Assembly (NCBI GenBank): GCA_012515235.1
Contig: JAAYYU010000020.1
Span: forward strand, 1-41,876
Direction: 5' to 3'
Length of the DNA: 41,876 bases
From: Candidatus Anammoximicrobium sp.
Lineage (GTDB): Bacteria; Planctomycetota; Planctomycetia; Pirellulales; Pirellulaceae
Each line of letters starts with the position of its first letter. Position 1 is the first letter of the stretch. The notes below the pieces were generated by a model. The model made no database searches. It saw nothing but the letters and a program-made list of their open reading frames with translations, and had not been told where the DNA came from. The translations under genes and the position numbers were made by a program. Below, piece after piece: positions 1 to 7,630 of this stretch.

Positions 1-339
1 ACCCGTCGATCCACTCGTCGCTACCGAGGAACATCCCACCTACCGCCTGCTCCAGCGGCGACTTGGGCGGCTCGGATAACCCCGCCTCCACAAAAGACTG
101 TTCAAGTCGTGCATCCCCGCGGACAAGTTCGGCCGGGGCGTGCGCAGATAGAGATGAAAGTGGTTGTTCATCAGCACCCAAGCGAAGACCCGCCAGCCGC
201 AGCGTGTCGCGACGCGGTCCAGCAGTTCGAGCCAGCGCTGCCGGTCCCGGTCGTCGCGCACCACAAGCCGCTGCTCCCAGCCACGACTGGTCACATGATA
301 CAAGCCGTTCTCGATGTCGATTCGCAAGGGCCGAGCCAT
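1..339 (-). pseudogene. REP-associated tyrosine transposase (Y1/RAYT), decayed, cut by window edge
   Basis: The start at 339 opens a typical RAYT N-terminus (MARPLRI, then YHVTSRG), followed by the HUH metal-binding motif in NNHFHLYL near residue 60 and then GMHDLNS. In the family this is followed by a stretch carrying the catalytic Tyr (usually in a FNRRH...G.LFQGR context). That stretch is missing. Instead the frame runs through a short nonsense tail and stops at position 40. A different frame from about position 90 to 1 encodes the family's C-terminal part (KSPLEQAVGGMFLGSDEW). An internal deletion that also shifts the frame explains both facts. The enzyme would normally nick and join single-stranded REP hairpins. 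Without the Tyr it should be inactive. Confidence is high for the family and fairly high for inactivity. Confidence 0.8.
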
Positions 340-357
340 GATGGCTCAAACCTATTG

Positions 358-381
358 CCTGAAAGGCTACCTGAAAGGTTA
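358..381. repeat. Tandem 12-bp repeat upstream of the RAYT remnant
   Basis: Two adjacent 12-bp units, CCTGAAAGGCTA and CCTGAAAGGTTA, differ at one base. They lie 19 bp upstream of the RAYT start codon (minus strand). The sequence that follows (382-400) ends in TCAAGACCTGACCCC. I take the block as part of the RAYT upstream region or a REP-type flank; its role is inferred. Confidence 0.45.
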
Positions 382-588
382 AATGTCAAGACCTGACCCC
401 GTTACGTTGGGGCTGGTCATCCGGCATGGGCTCTGATAGCGTGGGACTGTCCTTGGGAAGCAGAGAAAACGTACCGACCTCCCACCGGCGACCGGAGTCG
501 CCAGAACCGAGAAGCCGATTCTTCCACCTGTTTCTGCCCCATGTTCGGCAGACTTTCCGGAGAAGACGACGCAGTTTGGAGAAGACCG

Positions 589-1842
589 ATGATGCACAGC
601 TGGATTGGATTCGTATGTCTGTCCTTGACGGGGGCTGGCATTTCCGCCGGGGAGACTTGGCCCGAGTTTCGGGGTCCGACGGGGGACGGTCATGCGGACA
701 GGGGCAGCACCGGACTGCCCGTTACGTGGAGCGAGACCGAGAACGTGGCCTGGAAGACCGCGATTCCCGGCCGCGGCTGGTCCTCGCCGGTAATTTGGCG
801 CCAGCAAATCTGGCTGACGACCGCGACGCCGGACGGGAAAGAAATGTCCGCCGTCTGCGTCGATCGGGCGACGGGTCAGATCGTCCGCAACGTCAAAGTC
901 TTCGACACGCCCAACCCGAAACCCATCGCCGTGGTGAACAGCTACGCCTCGCCGACGCCAGCGATCGAGGAGGGCCGGGTTTACGCTCACTACGGCACCT
1001 ACGGCACGGCCTGCCTGGACACGGTGACAGGCGACATCCTGTGGACTCGCCGCGATTTGAATTGCGACCACCACGAAGGCCCCGGTTCGTCGCCGATCCT
1101 GTTCGAGGAGTTGCTGATCGTCCATGTCGACGGCCGCGACTTGCAGTACGTCGTCGCGTTGGACAAACGCACGGGCAAGACCGTTTGGAAGACCAACCGT
1201 TCGGTCGACTACAGCCCGCATCATTACAACTTTCGCAAAGCGTTCAGCACACCGCAAGTGATTCAGGCTGGCGGGCGGTCTCAGTTAATCAGCCCCGGCC
1301 CGATGGCGACGATGGCCTACGACCCGCGGACCGGCGAAGAGTTGTGGAAGGTGTGTTACCGCGGCTGGTCCATGGTGGCTCGGCCGCTGTTCGGGCACGG
1401 TTTGGTGTTCTTCATCAACGATTACGAACGGCCCGAGTTGTGGGCCGTCCGCCCGGACGGCCGAGGCGAGGTGACGGGCAGTCACGTCGCCTGGAGCATC
1501 CGCCGCGGCATGCCGCGGCAGCCGTCGTTCCTGCTGATCGGCGACCTGTTGCACTTGGTCACCGACGACGGGATCGTGTACGCGATCGACGCGCAGACGG
1601 GCCAGGAAGTCTGGAAGGAGCGGATCGACGGCAGTTATTCGGCTTCGCCGCTGTACGCCGACGGCCGGATGTACTTCTTCAACCGCGATTCGGTGACGAC
1701 CGTCATTAAGCCCGGCCGGCAGTTCCATGTGCTGGCGGTGAACCGCCTGGACCGGGAGCAAATGATGGCCTCGCCCGCCGCAGTCGGAAAAGCCCTGTTC
1801 CTGCGGACGCGAACGCACCTGTATCGCATCCAGACGCCGTAG
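589..1842 (+). CDS. Secreted PQQ-like beta-propeller repeat protein
   Basis: Predicted 417-residue exported protein. I chose the ATG at 589 over the one at 541 because it follows a GGAG at 578-581 and starts a good signal peptide (MMHSWIGFVCLSLTGAG, cleavage near ISAG-ET). The mature part begins WPEFRGPTGDGH, the usual opening of planctomycete outer-membrane-assembly/PQQ-like propellers. Repeated blades carry the pattern of a D-x-x-TG-x-x-x-W type turn, for example ALDKRTGKTVWK, AYDPRTGEELWK and AIDAQTGQEVWK. These blades usually form a scaffold; without the rest of a dehydrogenase no enzyme activity should be assumed. It ends convergently with the next gene, separated by about 150 bp with no visible terminator. 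Confidence 0.85.
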   Translation: MMHSWIGFVCLSLTGAGISAGETWPEFRGPTGDGHADRGSTGLPVTWSETENVAWKTAIPGRGWSSPVIWRQQIWLTTATPDGKEMSAVCVDRATGQIVRNVKVFDTPNPKPIAVVNSYASPTPAIEEGRVYAHYGTYGTACLDTVTGDILWTRRDLNCDHHEGPGSSPILFEELLIVHVDGRDLQYVVALDKRTGKTVWKTNRSVDYSPHHYNFRKAFSTPQVIQAGGRSQLISPGPMATMAYDPRTGEELWKVCYRGWSMVARPLFGHGLVFFINDYERPELWAVRPDGRGEVTGSHVAWSIRRGMPRQPSFLLIGDLLHLVTDDGIVYAIDAQTGQEVWKERIDGSYSASPLYADGRMYFFNRDSVTTVIKPGRQFHVLAVNRLDREQMMASPAAVGKALFLRTRTHLYRIQTP

Positions 1843-1990
1843 CATCGCCCGCGAAAGGACCTCCGCCGCAGCCCTGCCGCGTTGCTGACAACCCGCGACC
1901 GTGGCAACGGCGGCAGAACAACCTCCCGAAGCGGGAAATGATTCCTCTGCGCGAACCCTTGCCGACGCCCGGGCCGTGCCAGACGGATTT

Positions 1991-4138
1991 CTAGGGCTGG
2001 TCGGTCGCCGCGCCGGCAGCGGAAGCGGCAAAGAACCGTTCGTCCAGTTGGCGACGGCCGCGGTCGGCGTAGAACCGGACCAACTCCAGACGCAGTTCCC
2101 GCGGCGAGAGGCGGCCGTCGGACCGTTGTTGCGCCAGCTTCGCATGGCGTTGCCGGTAGTCCTGGATGCGGGCGATCTGGTCGGCGGAGTGCTGTGGCGA
2201 GGATTGGGCGTGCAGCGGACCGGCCAGCAGTGCCGTATAGGCCGCCACAAACTCGTTCAGATTCTCCTCCGCGATATCGTCCAGGGTTTCGATCACGGCG
2301 GCGGTGCGGGCGGCCGCCTCCAAGTCCATCCGCGCGTTGACATCGTTGGCCCGCGCCAAGGCGTTGGCCACCCAGGGCACCTGCTTGGCCATTCTCGCCA
2401 GTTTTTCTCGGAGGATTTGGAACGCGTCCGGCGAGGGCGTGAGAGTCTTGCGGATCATGCCGTCGGCGAAATGGTTGAAGATCAACTCTTGGACTTCCCG
2501 GCCCGGATCGTACACCGGTTCGCGTCGCCCGACGATGCTCAACTGCGGCGAGAACATGGCGCCTGTGGGCGAGAGGAAATCCCGGCCGAACGACAGGCCC
2601 AGTTTCTTCAGGTTGGCGGCCATGTTGCCTCCGGCCACCGCCTCGGTGATGGGAAAGAACTCTTCCCGCGGCCGTGACGTCGGCAGCGTGCAGGCCAGCA
2701 GGAAGCCGGCACAGTACGTGTGGATCAGTTCGCCCCGCAGCGGCTTGCCCTGCAACGCGGCCACGCGACTGGTGTCGAACTGCAGGTCGAACTGCGACTC
2801 GTTCCCGATCATGTCCGCAGCGGCCTGGCCCATGTGCCGGCCGACTTCGGCGTCCGGATGACGCAAGAAGACATAGTGCAAGGTCCGGGCAAGAAACGCC
2901 TCGACGTTCGTGGCCGGGATTTCCGCCCCGCGTTCCGGCAGGTCCACGATCACAAAGCGGCGGATACCGTCTCGGCCCTGCTCCACGGCGACCACGCCCA
3001 CGTGCGTGAACAGGCCGGGCGAAAGGTCCGTGAACAAGTTGTAGGGGGAGGGGTTCCGCATCAGCAGCCAATCGCCGGGCAGCAACTCCAGAGCGCCCAG
3101 CTTCAGGCTGTCTTCCTCGATCCCGCGCTGCATCCGCCGCTGGAGCCAAGCCAGCAGCTCGCGGCGGTAGGCGACCAGGTGCTCCGGCAGGTCGGATTCA
3201 CTCACCTGCGTCAGGATCCGATGCAACTCGCCAGCCAGGATCGGCGGCTTGAACCGCTCCGCTACGTTGCCGGGCCGGGGTTCCTGGGGCAATCCGAGCC
3301 GGCGCACCAATTCTGCCGCGATCACGATCAACGACGGATTCTTTGCCTCGCGCAGAAAGGCCGCGACGTACGGCAGCAGGTCGTGATGACGCGTCGCCAG
3401 GATCAGGTTCAACAGCTGGTACTTTTCCTGGGTGGAGTAGGGCGAGGCGCCGCTGTCGGCAGGCGGGTCGAACAGCATGTACGACATCACTTCCGCCCCG
3501 GCGGCCGCCTTGTTCTTGACGAGCAACTCCAGCAAACGTTGAAACTGTTGCGGTTGCGAGTCCAGATGATACGCGGCCACCTCGATCGCCTCCCGCAGCG
3601 CGGTGTGCAGCCGGCCGGACAGATCGATCATCTGGGAAGCCAGTCGCAGATAGAGCCGCAATCGCGCGTGCCGCTCGTCGCCAGCCGGCAGGCCGGCGAA
3701 CTGGACGCGCATCGCGAAGGTCTGCTCCAGCAGTCCGTTGACCTGCGCGTGGATCTCCAGCAGTCGTTCGATGCTCGCCAGGATTTCCGGCGGCGAGTCG
3801 GCCGGCAGCGGTTGCTCGGCGACCCAACGCAGGACTCCGTCGGCGGCAGCGGCCACGTCGGCCACGCGAGTCGCCGTCAACTGAGCCGGAGAGGACGGCA
3901 CCTGCGAGCGCAATTCGGCCAGCGGACCGGGGTCTGCCGCAGACGATGCGGCGAGCAAACCGCAGGCGTACCAGCCGACGAGCAAGTGCGCCATCGCCAG
4001 TCGCCGGCCGCAAAGCAACCAGGCCTTTCCGGACCAGGCGGGCTGGTTGGCGAGATTTCCCCACATAACCTGAAACCGCATTCTTGTACGGGCAGCAAGA
4101 TGGATGACGTGCATGGGCAGACCGGCTTCCTTTGTCAC
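1991..4138 (-). CDS. Exported YiiX-like permuted papain-fold (NlpC/P60-type) amidase with long helical N-terminal part
   Basis: Up to 715 residues. The central part (about residues 350-500) fits the permuted NlpC/P60 group (YiiX/YaeF type): LLPGDWLLMRN, then a putative catalytic His in FTHVGVVAV near residue 378, and much later a Cys in HTYCAGFLLACT near residue 474. Such proteins hydrolyse amide or acyl-Cys-type bonds in cell envelopes or lipids; the substrate here is unknown. Residues about 70-340 look helical and charged, without a known domain. The GTG at 4138 directly follows the stop of the upstream small gene. ATG at 4114 (preceded by AAAGGAAG) and ATG at 3994 (which gives the cleanest signal peptide, MAHLLVGWYACGLLAASSA) are alternatives. 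The C-terminal 200 residues are again helical. The start is uncertain; the amidase call is moderately sure. Confidence 0.7.
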   Translation of the reverse strand: MTKEAGLPMHVIHLAARTRMRFQVMWGNLANQPAWSGKAWLLCGRRLAMAHLLVGWYACGLLAASSAADPGPLAELRSQVPSSPAQLTATRVADVAAAADGVLRWVAEQPLPADSPPEILASIERLLEIHAQVNGLLEQTFAMRVQFAGLPAGDERHARLRLYLRLASQMIDLSGRLHTALREAIEVAAYHLDSQPQQFQRLLELLVKNKAAAGAEVMSYMLFDPPADSGASPYSTQEKYQLLNLILATRHHDLLPYVAAFLREAKNPSLIVIAAELVRRLGLPQEPRPGNVAERFKPPILAGELHRILTQVSESDLPEHLVAYRRELLAWLQRRMQRGIEEDSLKLGALELLPGDWLLMRNPSPYNLFTDLSPGLFTHVGVVAVEQGRDGIRRFVIVDLPERGAEIPATNVEAFLARTLHYVFLRHPDAEVGRHMGQAAADMIGNESQFDLQFDTSRVAALQGKPLRGELIHTYCAGFLLACTLPTSRPREEFFPITEAVAGGNMAANLKKLGLSFGRDFLSPTGAMFSPQLSIVGRREPVYDPGREVQELIFNHFADGMIRKTLTPSPDAFQILREKLARMAKQVPWVANALARANDVNARMDLEAAARTAAVIETLDDIAEENLNEFVAAYTALLAGPLHAQSSPQHSADQIARIQDYRQRHAKLAQQRSDGRLSPRELRLELVRFYADRGRRQLDERFFAASAAGAATDQP

Positions 4139-4342
4139 TCACACGAACCAGGAAACGACCGCCAGAATCGCGACGATGATCAGCATAAAGCCGACGATCC
4201 AGACGGCGGTGTGATAGGTGTGCCAAAGAATGGGTTTGAGGAGTTCGTGCCGGGTGGCACCGTACACGAGGCTGATCGCGAGAATGATGGGGATGGCGTG
4301 CCACAGCAATCCCGTCGAGTTGGCAAGAAGCGGTTCAAACAC
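4139..4342 (-). CDS. Small two-helix membrane protein
   Basis: A 67-residue protein with two hydrophobic segments, about residues 12-28 (LLWHAIPIILAISLVYG) and 46-65 (AVWIVGFMLIIVAILAVVSW), joined by a polar loop containing HELLKPILWH. I do not recognise a named family. Its TGA (4141-4139) is immediately followed by the GTG of the amidase-like gene, so the two are probably co-transcribed and translationally coupled. A role in anchoring or partnering the exported amidase is inferred only from that arrangement. Confidence 0.65.
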   Translation of the reverse strand: MFEPLLANSTGLLWHAIPIILAISLVYGATRHELLKPILWHTYHTAVWIVGFMLIIVAILAVVSWFV

Positions 4343-4555
4343 ACGCGGACTCCCGCAGCAAGAGGAAAGGCAGAACCGGTCGTATCCCCCGGACTCCTGA
4401 CTTTAGCACGCTTTCGAGGGCTGAGACAAGAGCCGCCGCGAATTTCGATGGCCGCTGACAGAGGCCGCCTGCAGATGCTATCATGGTGACCCGTTGCCGG
4501 AGTCCGGCTTTGACAAAACGCTGGACGTGCCGCCCAGTCCCAAGGAACCCTTGCT

Positions 4556-5479
4556 GTGAGCCATTTTACCGACCGCTTGATCGCTGCGATCCGACGCTGC
4601 CGCAATCCCGTGCTCGTGGGCTTGGACCCGCGTGCCGACAGTCTGCCGTTGGGGCTTCGGTGCGCCCCCACCGACGACGGCCTTGAAGTGGCCGAAGCGT
4701 ACCGCCGGTTCTGCTGCGCCGTGATCGACGTGGTGGCCCCGCTGGTGCCCATCGTCAAGCCTCAAGCGGCCTTTTTCGAGGAACTCGGTCCCCAAGGCAT
4801 GTTGGCCCTGGCGGAGGTGATCGGCTATGCCCGCGACCAAGGCCTGCTGGTGCTGCTGGACGGCAAGCGGAACGACATCGGATCGACGGCCACCGCGTAC
4901 GCTCAAGGCTATCTGGGAAAGCCGCCGGCCGGTTCCTGGGGCGCCGACGCATTGACGGTCAGTCCGTATCTGGGCGATGACAGTCTGGAGCCGTTTGTCC
5001 AAGTGGCGACGCAGCGCGGCGGCGGCGTGTTCGTGCTGGTCAAGACCTCCAATCCGGGCGGGAAGCTGTTCCAAGATTTGGTTGCCGACGGACGGCCGCT
5101 GTACCAGCACGTGGGCGCGCTGGTCGAGAGCCTGGCGACGCAGACCCTGGGCGAGGGGGGCTACGGCGCCGTCGGCGCCGTGACCGGAGCGACGTACCCG
5201 CAGCAGTTGGCCGAACTGCGGTCGCTGATGCCGCACAGCTGGTTCCTGGTGCCCGGCTATGGAGCCCAGGGCGGCACGGCCCGAGACGTGGCCGGAGCGT
5301 TCGACGCGCACGGCTTGGGCGCCATCGTCAACAGCTCGCGGGCCATCATTTTCGCGCACTCACGAAAGGAATACCGCGACCGGTACGGCGACGCGCGCTG
5401 GCAGGAGGCCGTCGAGGCGGCCACCCGAGACATGATCGCCCAATTGGCCAGCGAAACACCCGCGGGACAATTGGACTGA
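4556..5479 (+). CDS. pyrF: Orotidine 5'-phosphate decarboxylase (type 2)
   Basis: 307 residues, the length of the longer (type 2) PyrF subfamily. It converts OMP to UMP, the last step of pyrimidine synthesis, in the cytoplasm. The active-site D-x-K-x-x-D array is seen as LDGKRNDIGSTA with D102, K104 and D107. VGLDPR (residues 21-26) and VKPQAAFFE (67-75) match the other phosphate- and base-binding strands. The C-terminal GYGAQGG is the phosphate-binding loop. The start is a GTG at 4556, preceded by AAGGAA at 4542-4547. It stands alone on this strand between the minus-strand amidase gene and the glutamine synthetase gene, with a 140-bp gap to the latter. Confidence 0.95.
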   Translation: MSHFTDRLIAAIRRCRNPVLVGLDPRADSLPLGLRCAPTDDGLEVAEAYRRFCCAVIDVVAPLVPIVKPQAAFFEELGPQGMLALAEVIGYARDQGLLVLLDGKRNDIGSTATAYAQGYLGKPPAGSWGADALTVSPYLGDDSLEPFVQVATQRGGGVFVLVKTSNPGGKLFQDLVADGRPLYQHVGALVESLATQTLGEGGYGAVGAVTGATYPQQLAELRSLMPHSWFLVPGYGAQGGTARDVAGAFDAHGLGAIVNSSRAIIFAHSRKEYRDRYGDARWQEAVEAATRDMIAQLASETPAGQLD

Positions 5480-5619
5480 GCTAGTCGGGATGCGGGTTGC
5501 AGGGGGATGCAAGGCGCGGGGCTGATTCCCAGCCTGACTCCCTCCGCTTGCGGCCCACATCTCGTCTTCCACAACCCGCGTCCCGCAACCCCTACTTTGC
5601 AGCTTTGTGGAGTCCATCG

Positions 5620-7062
5620 ATGCCTGCGTCCGAGATCAAGAACTTTCTGGAAATCCCCTACGACCAGCTGGAAGAACTCAATCTGGAGGCCAAGCACAAG
5701 GTCGCCGACCACACGCCGAGCGACCAGTTGCGCGAATGCTACCTCCGCTACCTGACTGACGAAAAGCGGCTGAAGGCCGTCACGGTCTGTTTTTCGGACC
5801 TGGAAGGCCGCTTCCACATGCTCGATTACGACAAGCGGTTTCTGCTCAGGTCCAGCGACAACTTGACCTTCGACGGTTCCTCGATCCGCGGCTTTTCTCA
5901 GGTCCGCGAATCCGATCTGCGTCTGGAGGTCGACTGGGGCAGTTTCCGCTGGCTGCCGTCCGACGTGTTTGGTCCCGGCAAAGTCCTGGTGTTTGGCCTG
6001 ATCCAGGACCGCGACGCAAGGCACTATCCGTCCGACCTGCGCGGCCGGCTGAAGGCGTTGACCGATCAGTTCTGGGCGCAGGACGAGATGGTGGCGAATC
6101 TCTCCGTCGAGTGCGAAGGGTTCCTGTTCGAGGACGTCAACGCGGAGCAGAATTACTTTGTCGCTTCGGGCTTCAAACTGGTGTCCAGCGGCGGCTACTT
6201 CAGTTCGCTGCCGAAGGACTCCCTGAAGCTGTTTATCGACGGCCTGGCCGAGGCGCAACGCGCGCTGGGGTTCGAAAACGAGAAGGACCATCCGGAAGTG
6301 GCTCCTTCGCAATTCGAGTTGAACTATCGGTACTGCGACGCCTTGTTGGCGGCAGACCAACTGCAGTTGTACAAGCTCACGGCCCGGCAGGTGGCCGCCA
6401 ACATGGGGATGACGGCCAGTTTTTTGCCCAAGCCGATCAGCGGAATCAACGGCAGCGGCATGCACTGCAACCTGTCGCTGTGCCGGGCGGGCCGGAACTT
6501 GTTTCATCAGGCGGGCGGCGAAGACGGACTGTCACCGCAGGCCTGGGATTTCATTGACCGCCTGTTGAGCAACGCCGCCGACATTTGCTTGATTCTCAAC
6601 TCCAGCGTGAATGCCTATCGGCGGCTGGACCCGGATTTCGAGGCTCCGAACCAGATCAAGGTGTCTGCGGTCGATCGGACGGCGATGGTGCGGATTCCGT
6701 TGGGCAACGAGCAGACGGCCCGCATCGAGATGCGCACCGTGGCCCCGGATGCGAATCCGTATCTGGCGTTCTACGCGCTGCTGCGGACCGGCTTGGAGGG
6801 GCCGTTGGAAAAGCCGCTCAGCCGCGAGCAGCGGCAAGTCGGCTTGGGCCTGCTGCCGGTCAACATCTACGACGCGATCGAACGGTTCTCAGGCAGCCGG
6901 TTCGTCGCCCAGATGCTGGGCTCGCGCACCCAGGAGCGATTTGCGGAACGGAAACGGGCCGTCGCCCACCGCTCGCCCAGGGAACTCGGCAGCTTCGTCA
7001 AGACGAGCGAAGTCCGCTTCCACCACGAGGTCACGAACCAGTTCCTGTGGAACCAGTTCTAA
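5620..7062 (+). CDS. Glutamine synthetase, divergent GlnA-family
   Basis: 480 residues; ATG at 5620 preceded by TGGAG at 5607-5611. The family enzyme makes glutamine from glutamate, ammonia and ATP. Visible landmarks are FDGSSIRGF (84-92), the ATP/glutamate loop NGSGMHCN (about 277-284), NSSVNAYRRL (about 327-336), the Arg-containing DRTAMVRIP and ARIEMRTVAPDANPYL. The usual adenylylation loop (NLYDLPP in enterobacterial GlnA) is replaced by VNIYDAIERF, and the C-terminus ends TSEVRFHHEVTNQFLWNQF, unlike the standard type. It therefore belongs to a separate subgroup, probably not regulated by adenylylation. Whether it is the main assimilatory enzyme cannot be told from this window. It is followed by strong hairpins at 7114-7193. 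Confidence 0.88.
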   Translation: MPASEIKNFLEIPYDQLEELNLEAKHKVADHTPSDQLRECYLRYLTDEKRLKAVTVCFSDLEGRFHMLDYDKRFLLRSSDNLTFDGSSIRGFSQVRESDLRLEVDWGSFRWLPSDVFGPGKVLVFGLIQDRDARHYPSDLRGRLKALTDQFWAQDEMVANLSVECEGFLFEDVNAEQNYFVASGFKLVSSGGYFSSLPKDSLKLFIDGLAEAQRALGFENEKDHPEVAPSQFELNYRYCDALLAADQLQLYKLTARQVAANMGMTASFLPKPISGINGSGMHCNLSLCRAGRNLFHQAGGEDGLSPQAWDFIDRLLSNAADICLILNSSVNAYRRLDPDFEAPNQIKVSAVDRTAMVRIPLGNEQTARIEMRTVAPDANPYLAFYALLRTGLEGPLEKPLSREQRQVGLGLLPVNIYDAIERFSGSRFVAQMLGSRTQERFAERKRAVAHRSPRELGSFVKTSEVRFHHEVTNQFLWNQF

Positions 7063-7113
7063 ATCGCCTGGCGCGAACGGGGGAAAGAGAAGCTCGGTGC
7101 GCCAACGGCCTCC

Positions 7114-7193
7114 GTGAGCGGAACGGCGCAAGCTGCCGGCCGCAGCGCAGAGCGGCGGCCAGCGCCGTCCCGCTCACGCCCCGCTTGGGGCGT
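7114..7193. terminator. Two stacked hairpins between convergent genes
   Basis: A 15-bp stem with one mismatch joins 7114-7128 (GTGAGCGGAACGGCG) and 7163-7177 (CGCCGTCCCGCTCAC), with a second inner GC-rich pairing. It is followed by ACGCCCC-GCTT-GGGGCGT at 7176-7193, a perfect 7-bp stem with a 4-base loop. There is no T-run. The position between the glutamine synthetase gene and the convergent CxxC gene suits a bidirectional terminator or a palindromic repeat. Confidence 0.5.
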
Positions 7194-7207
7194 TGACGAG
7201 CCGCTGC

Positions 7208-7498
7208 CTAGCCCGCCGGGTTTTCGATCCACTGCGCGTAGCAGGCGTTGCACAGGAAGATCGTCAGCCGCCGAAAGACCTGCTCCAACGCCTCGCGCTC
7301 GGACAGGTTCTGCAGGGTCTCGCACAAGCGGGCGAATTCGGCGCAGTGGTCGCGTTCCAAGTCTTCCTGGGTGAACTCCGGCGGCGTGGGGTCGGCGAGC
7401 GCCTCGATCCGCACGACGTAGAAGTCGCCTCGCCCCGGATGGAGTTCCCGGCTGCAGCGGTCACAGAACAGCGGCGACAGGCTCGATGATTCGTCCAT
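7208..7498 (-). CDS. Small protein with two CxxC knuckles
   Basis: 96 residues from the ATG at 7498 (the frame is open further upstream, but MDESSSL is the natural start). Cys pairs in LFCDRCSREL (C12, C15) and FLCNACYAQW near the C-terminus suggest one zinc site holding the two ends together. Between them lies an acidic helical part. I do not recognise a named family. It diverges from the M16 peptidase gene, sharing a 132-bp upstream region. Confidence 0.65.
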   Translation of the reverse strand: MDESSSLSPLFCDRCSRELHPGRGDFYVVRIEALADPTPPEFTQEDLERDHCAEFARLCETLQNLSEREALEQVFRRLTIFLCNACYAQWIENPAG

Positions 7499-7630
7499 GC
7501 CTATGTTGTACACGGCGGAGCGGGGAGGGGAATCCCCAGTGGCATTCCGCAAAACCGCTCTTTCCCAAGGTCGATTCTCGGGTACACTTCCAGCTGTGGG
7601 ATTTGGTCTTGCTGTACGAAGGAGCCTTTC

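Noticed and set aside
358..381. Start of a CRISPR array
   Set aside because: Only two directly adjacent 12-bp units without spacers.
2720..4489. Plus-strand open frame of 589 codons
   Set aside because: Shadow of the amidase-like gene on the minus strand, with low-complexity Gln/Arg/His content and no start signal.
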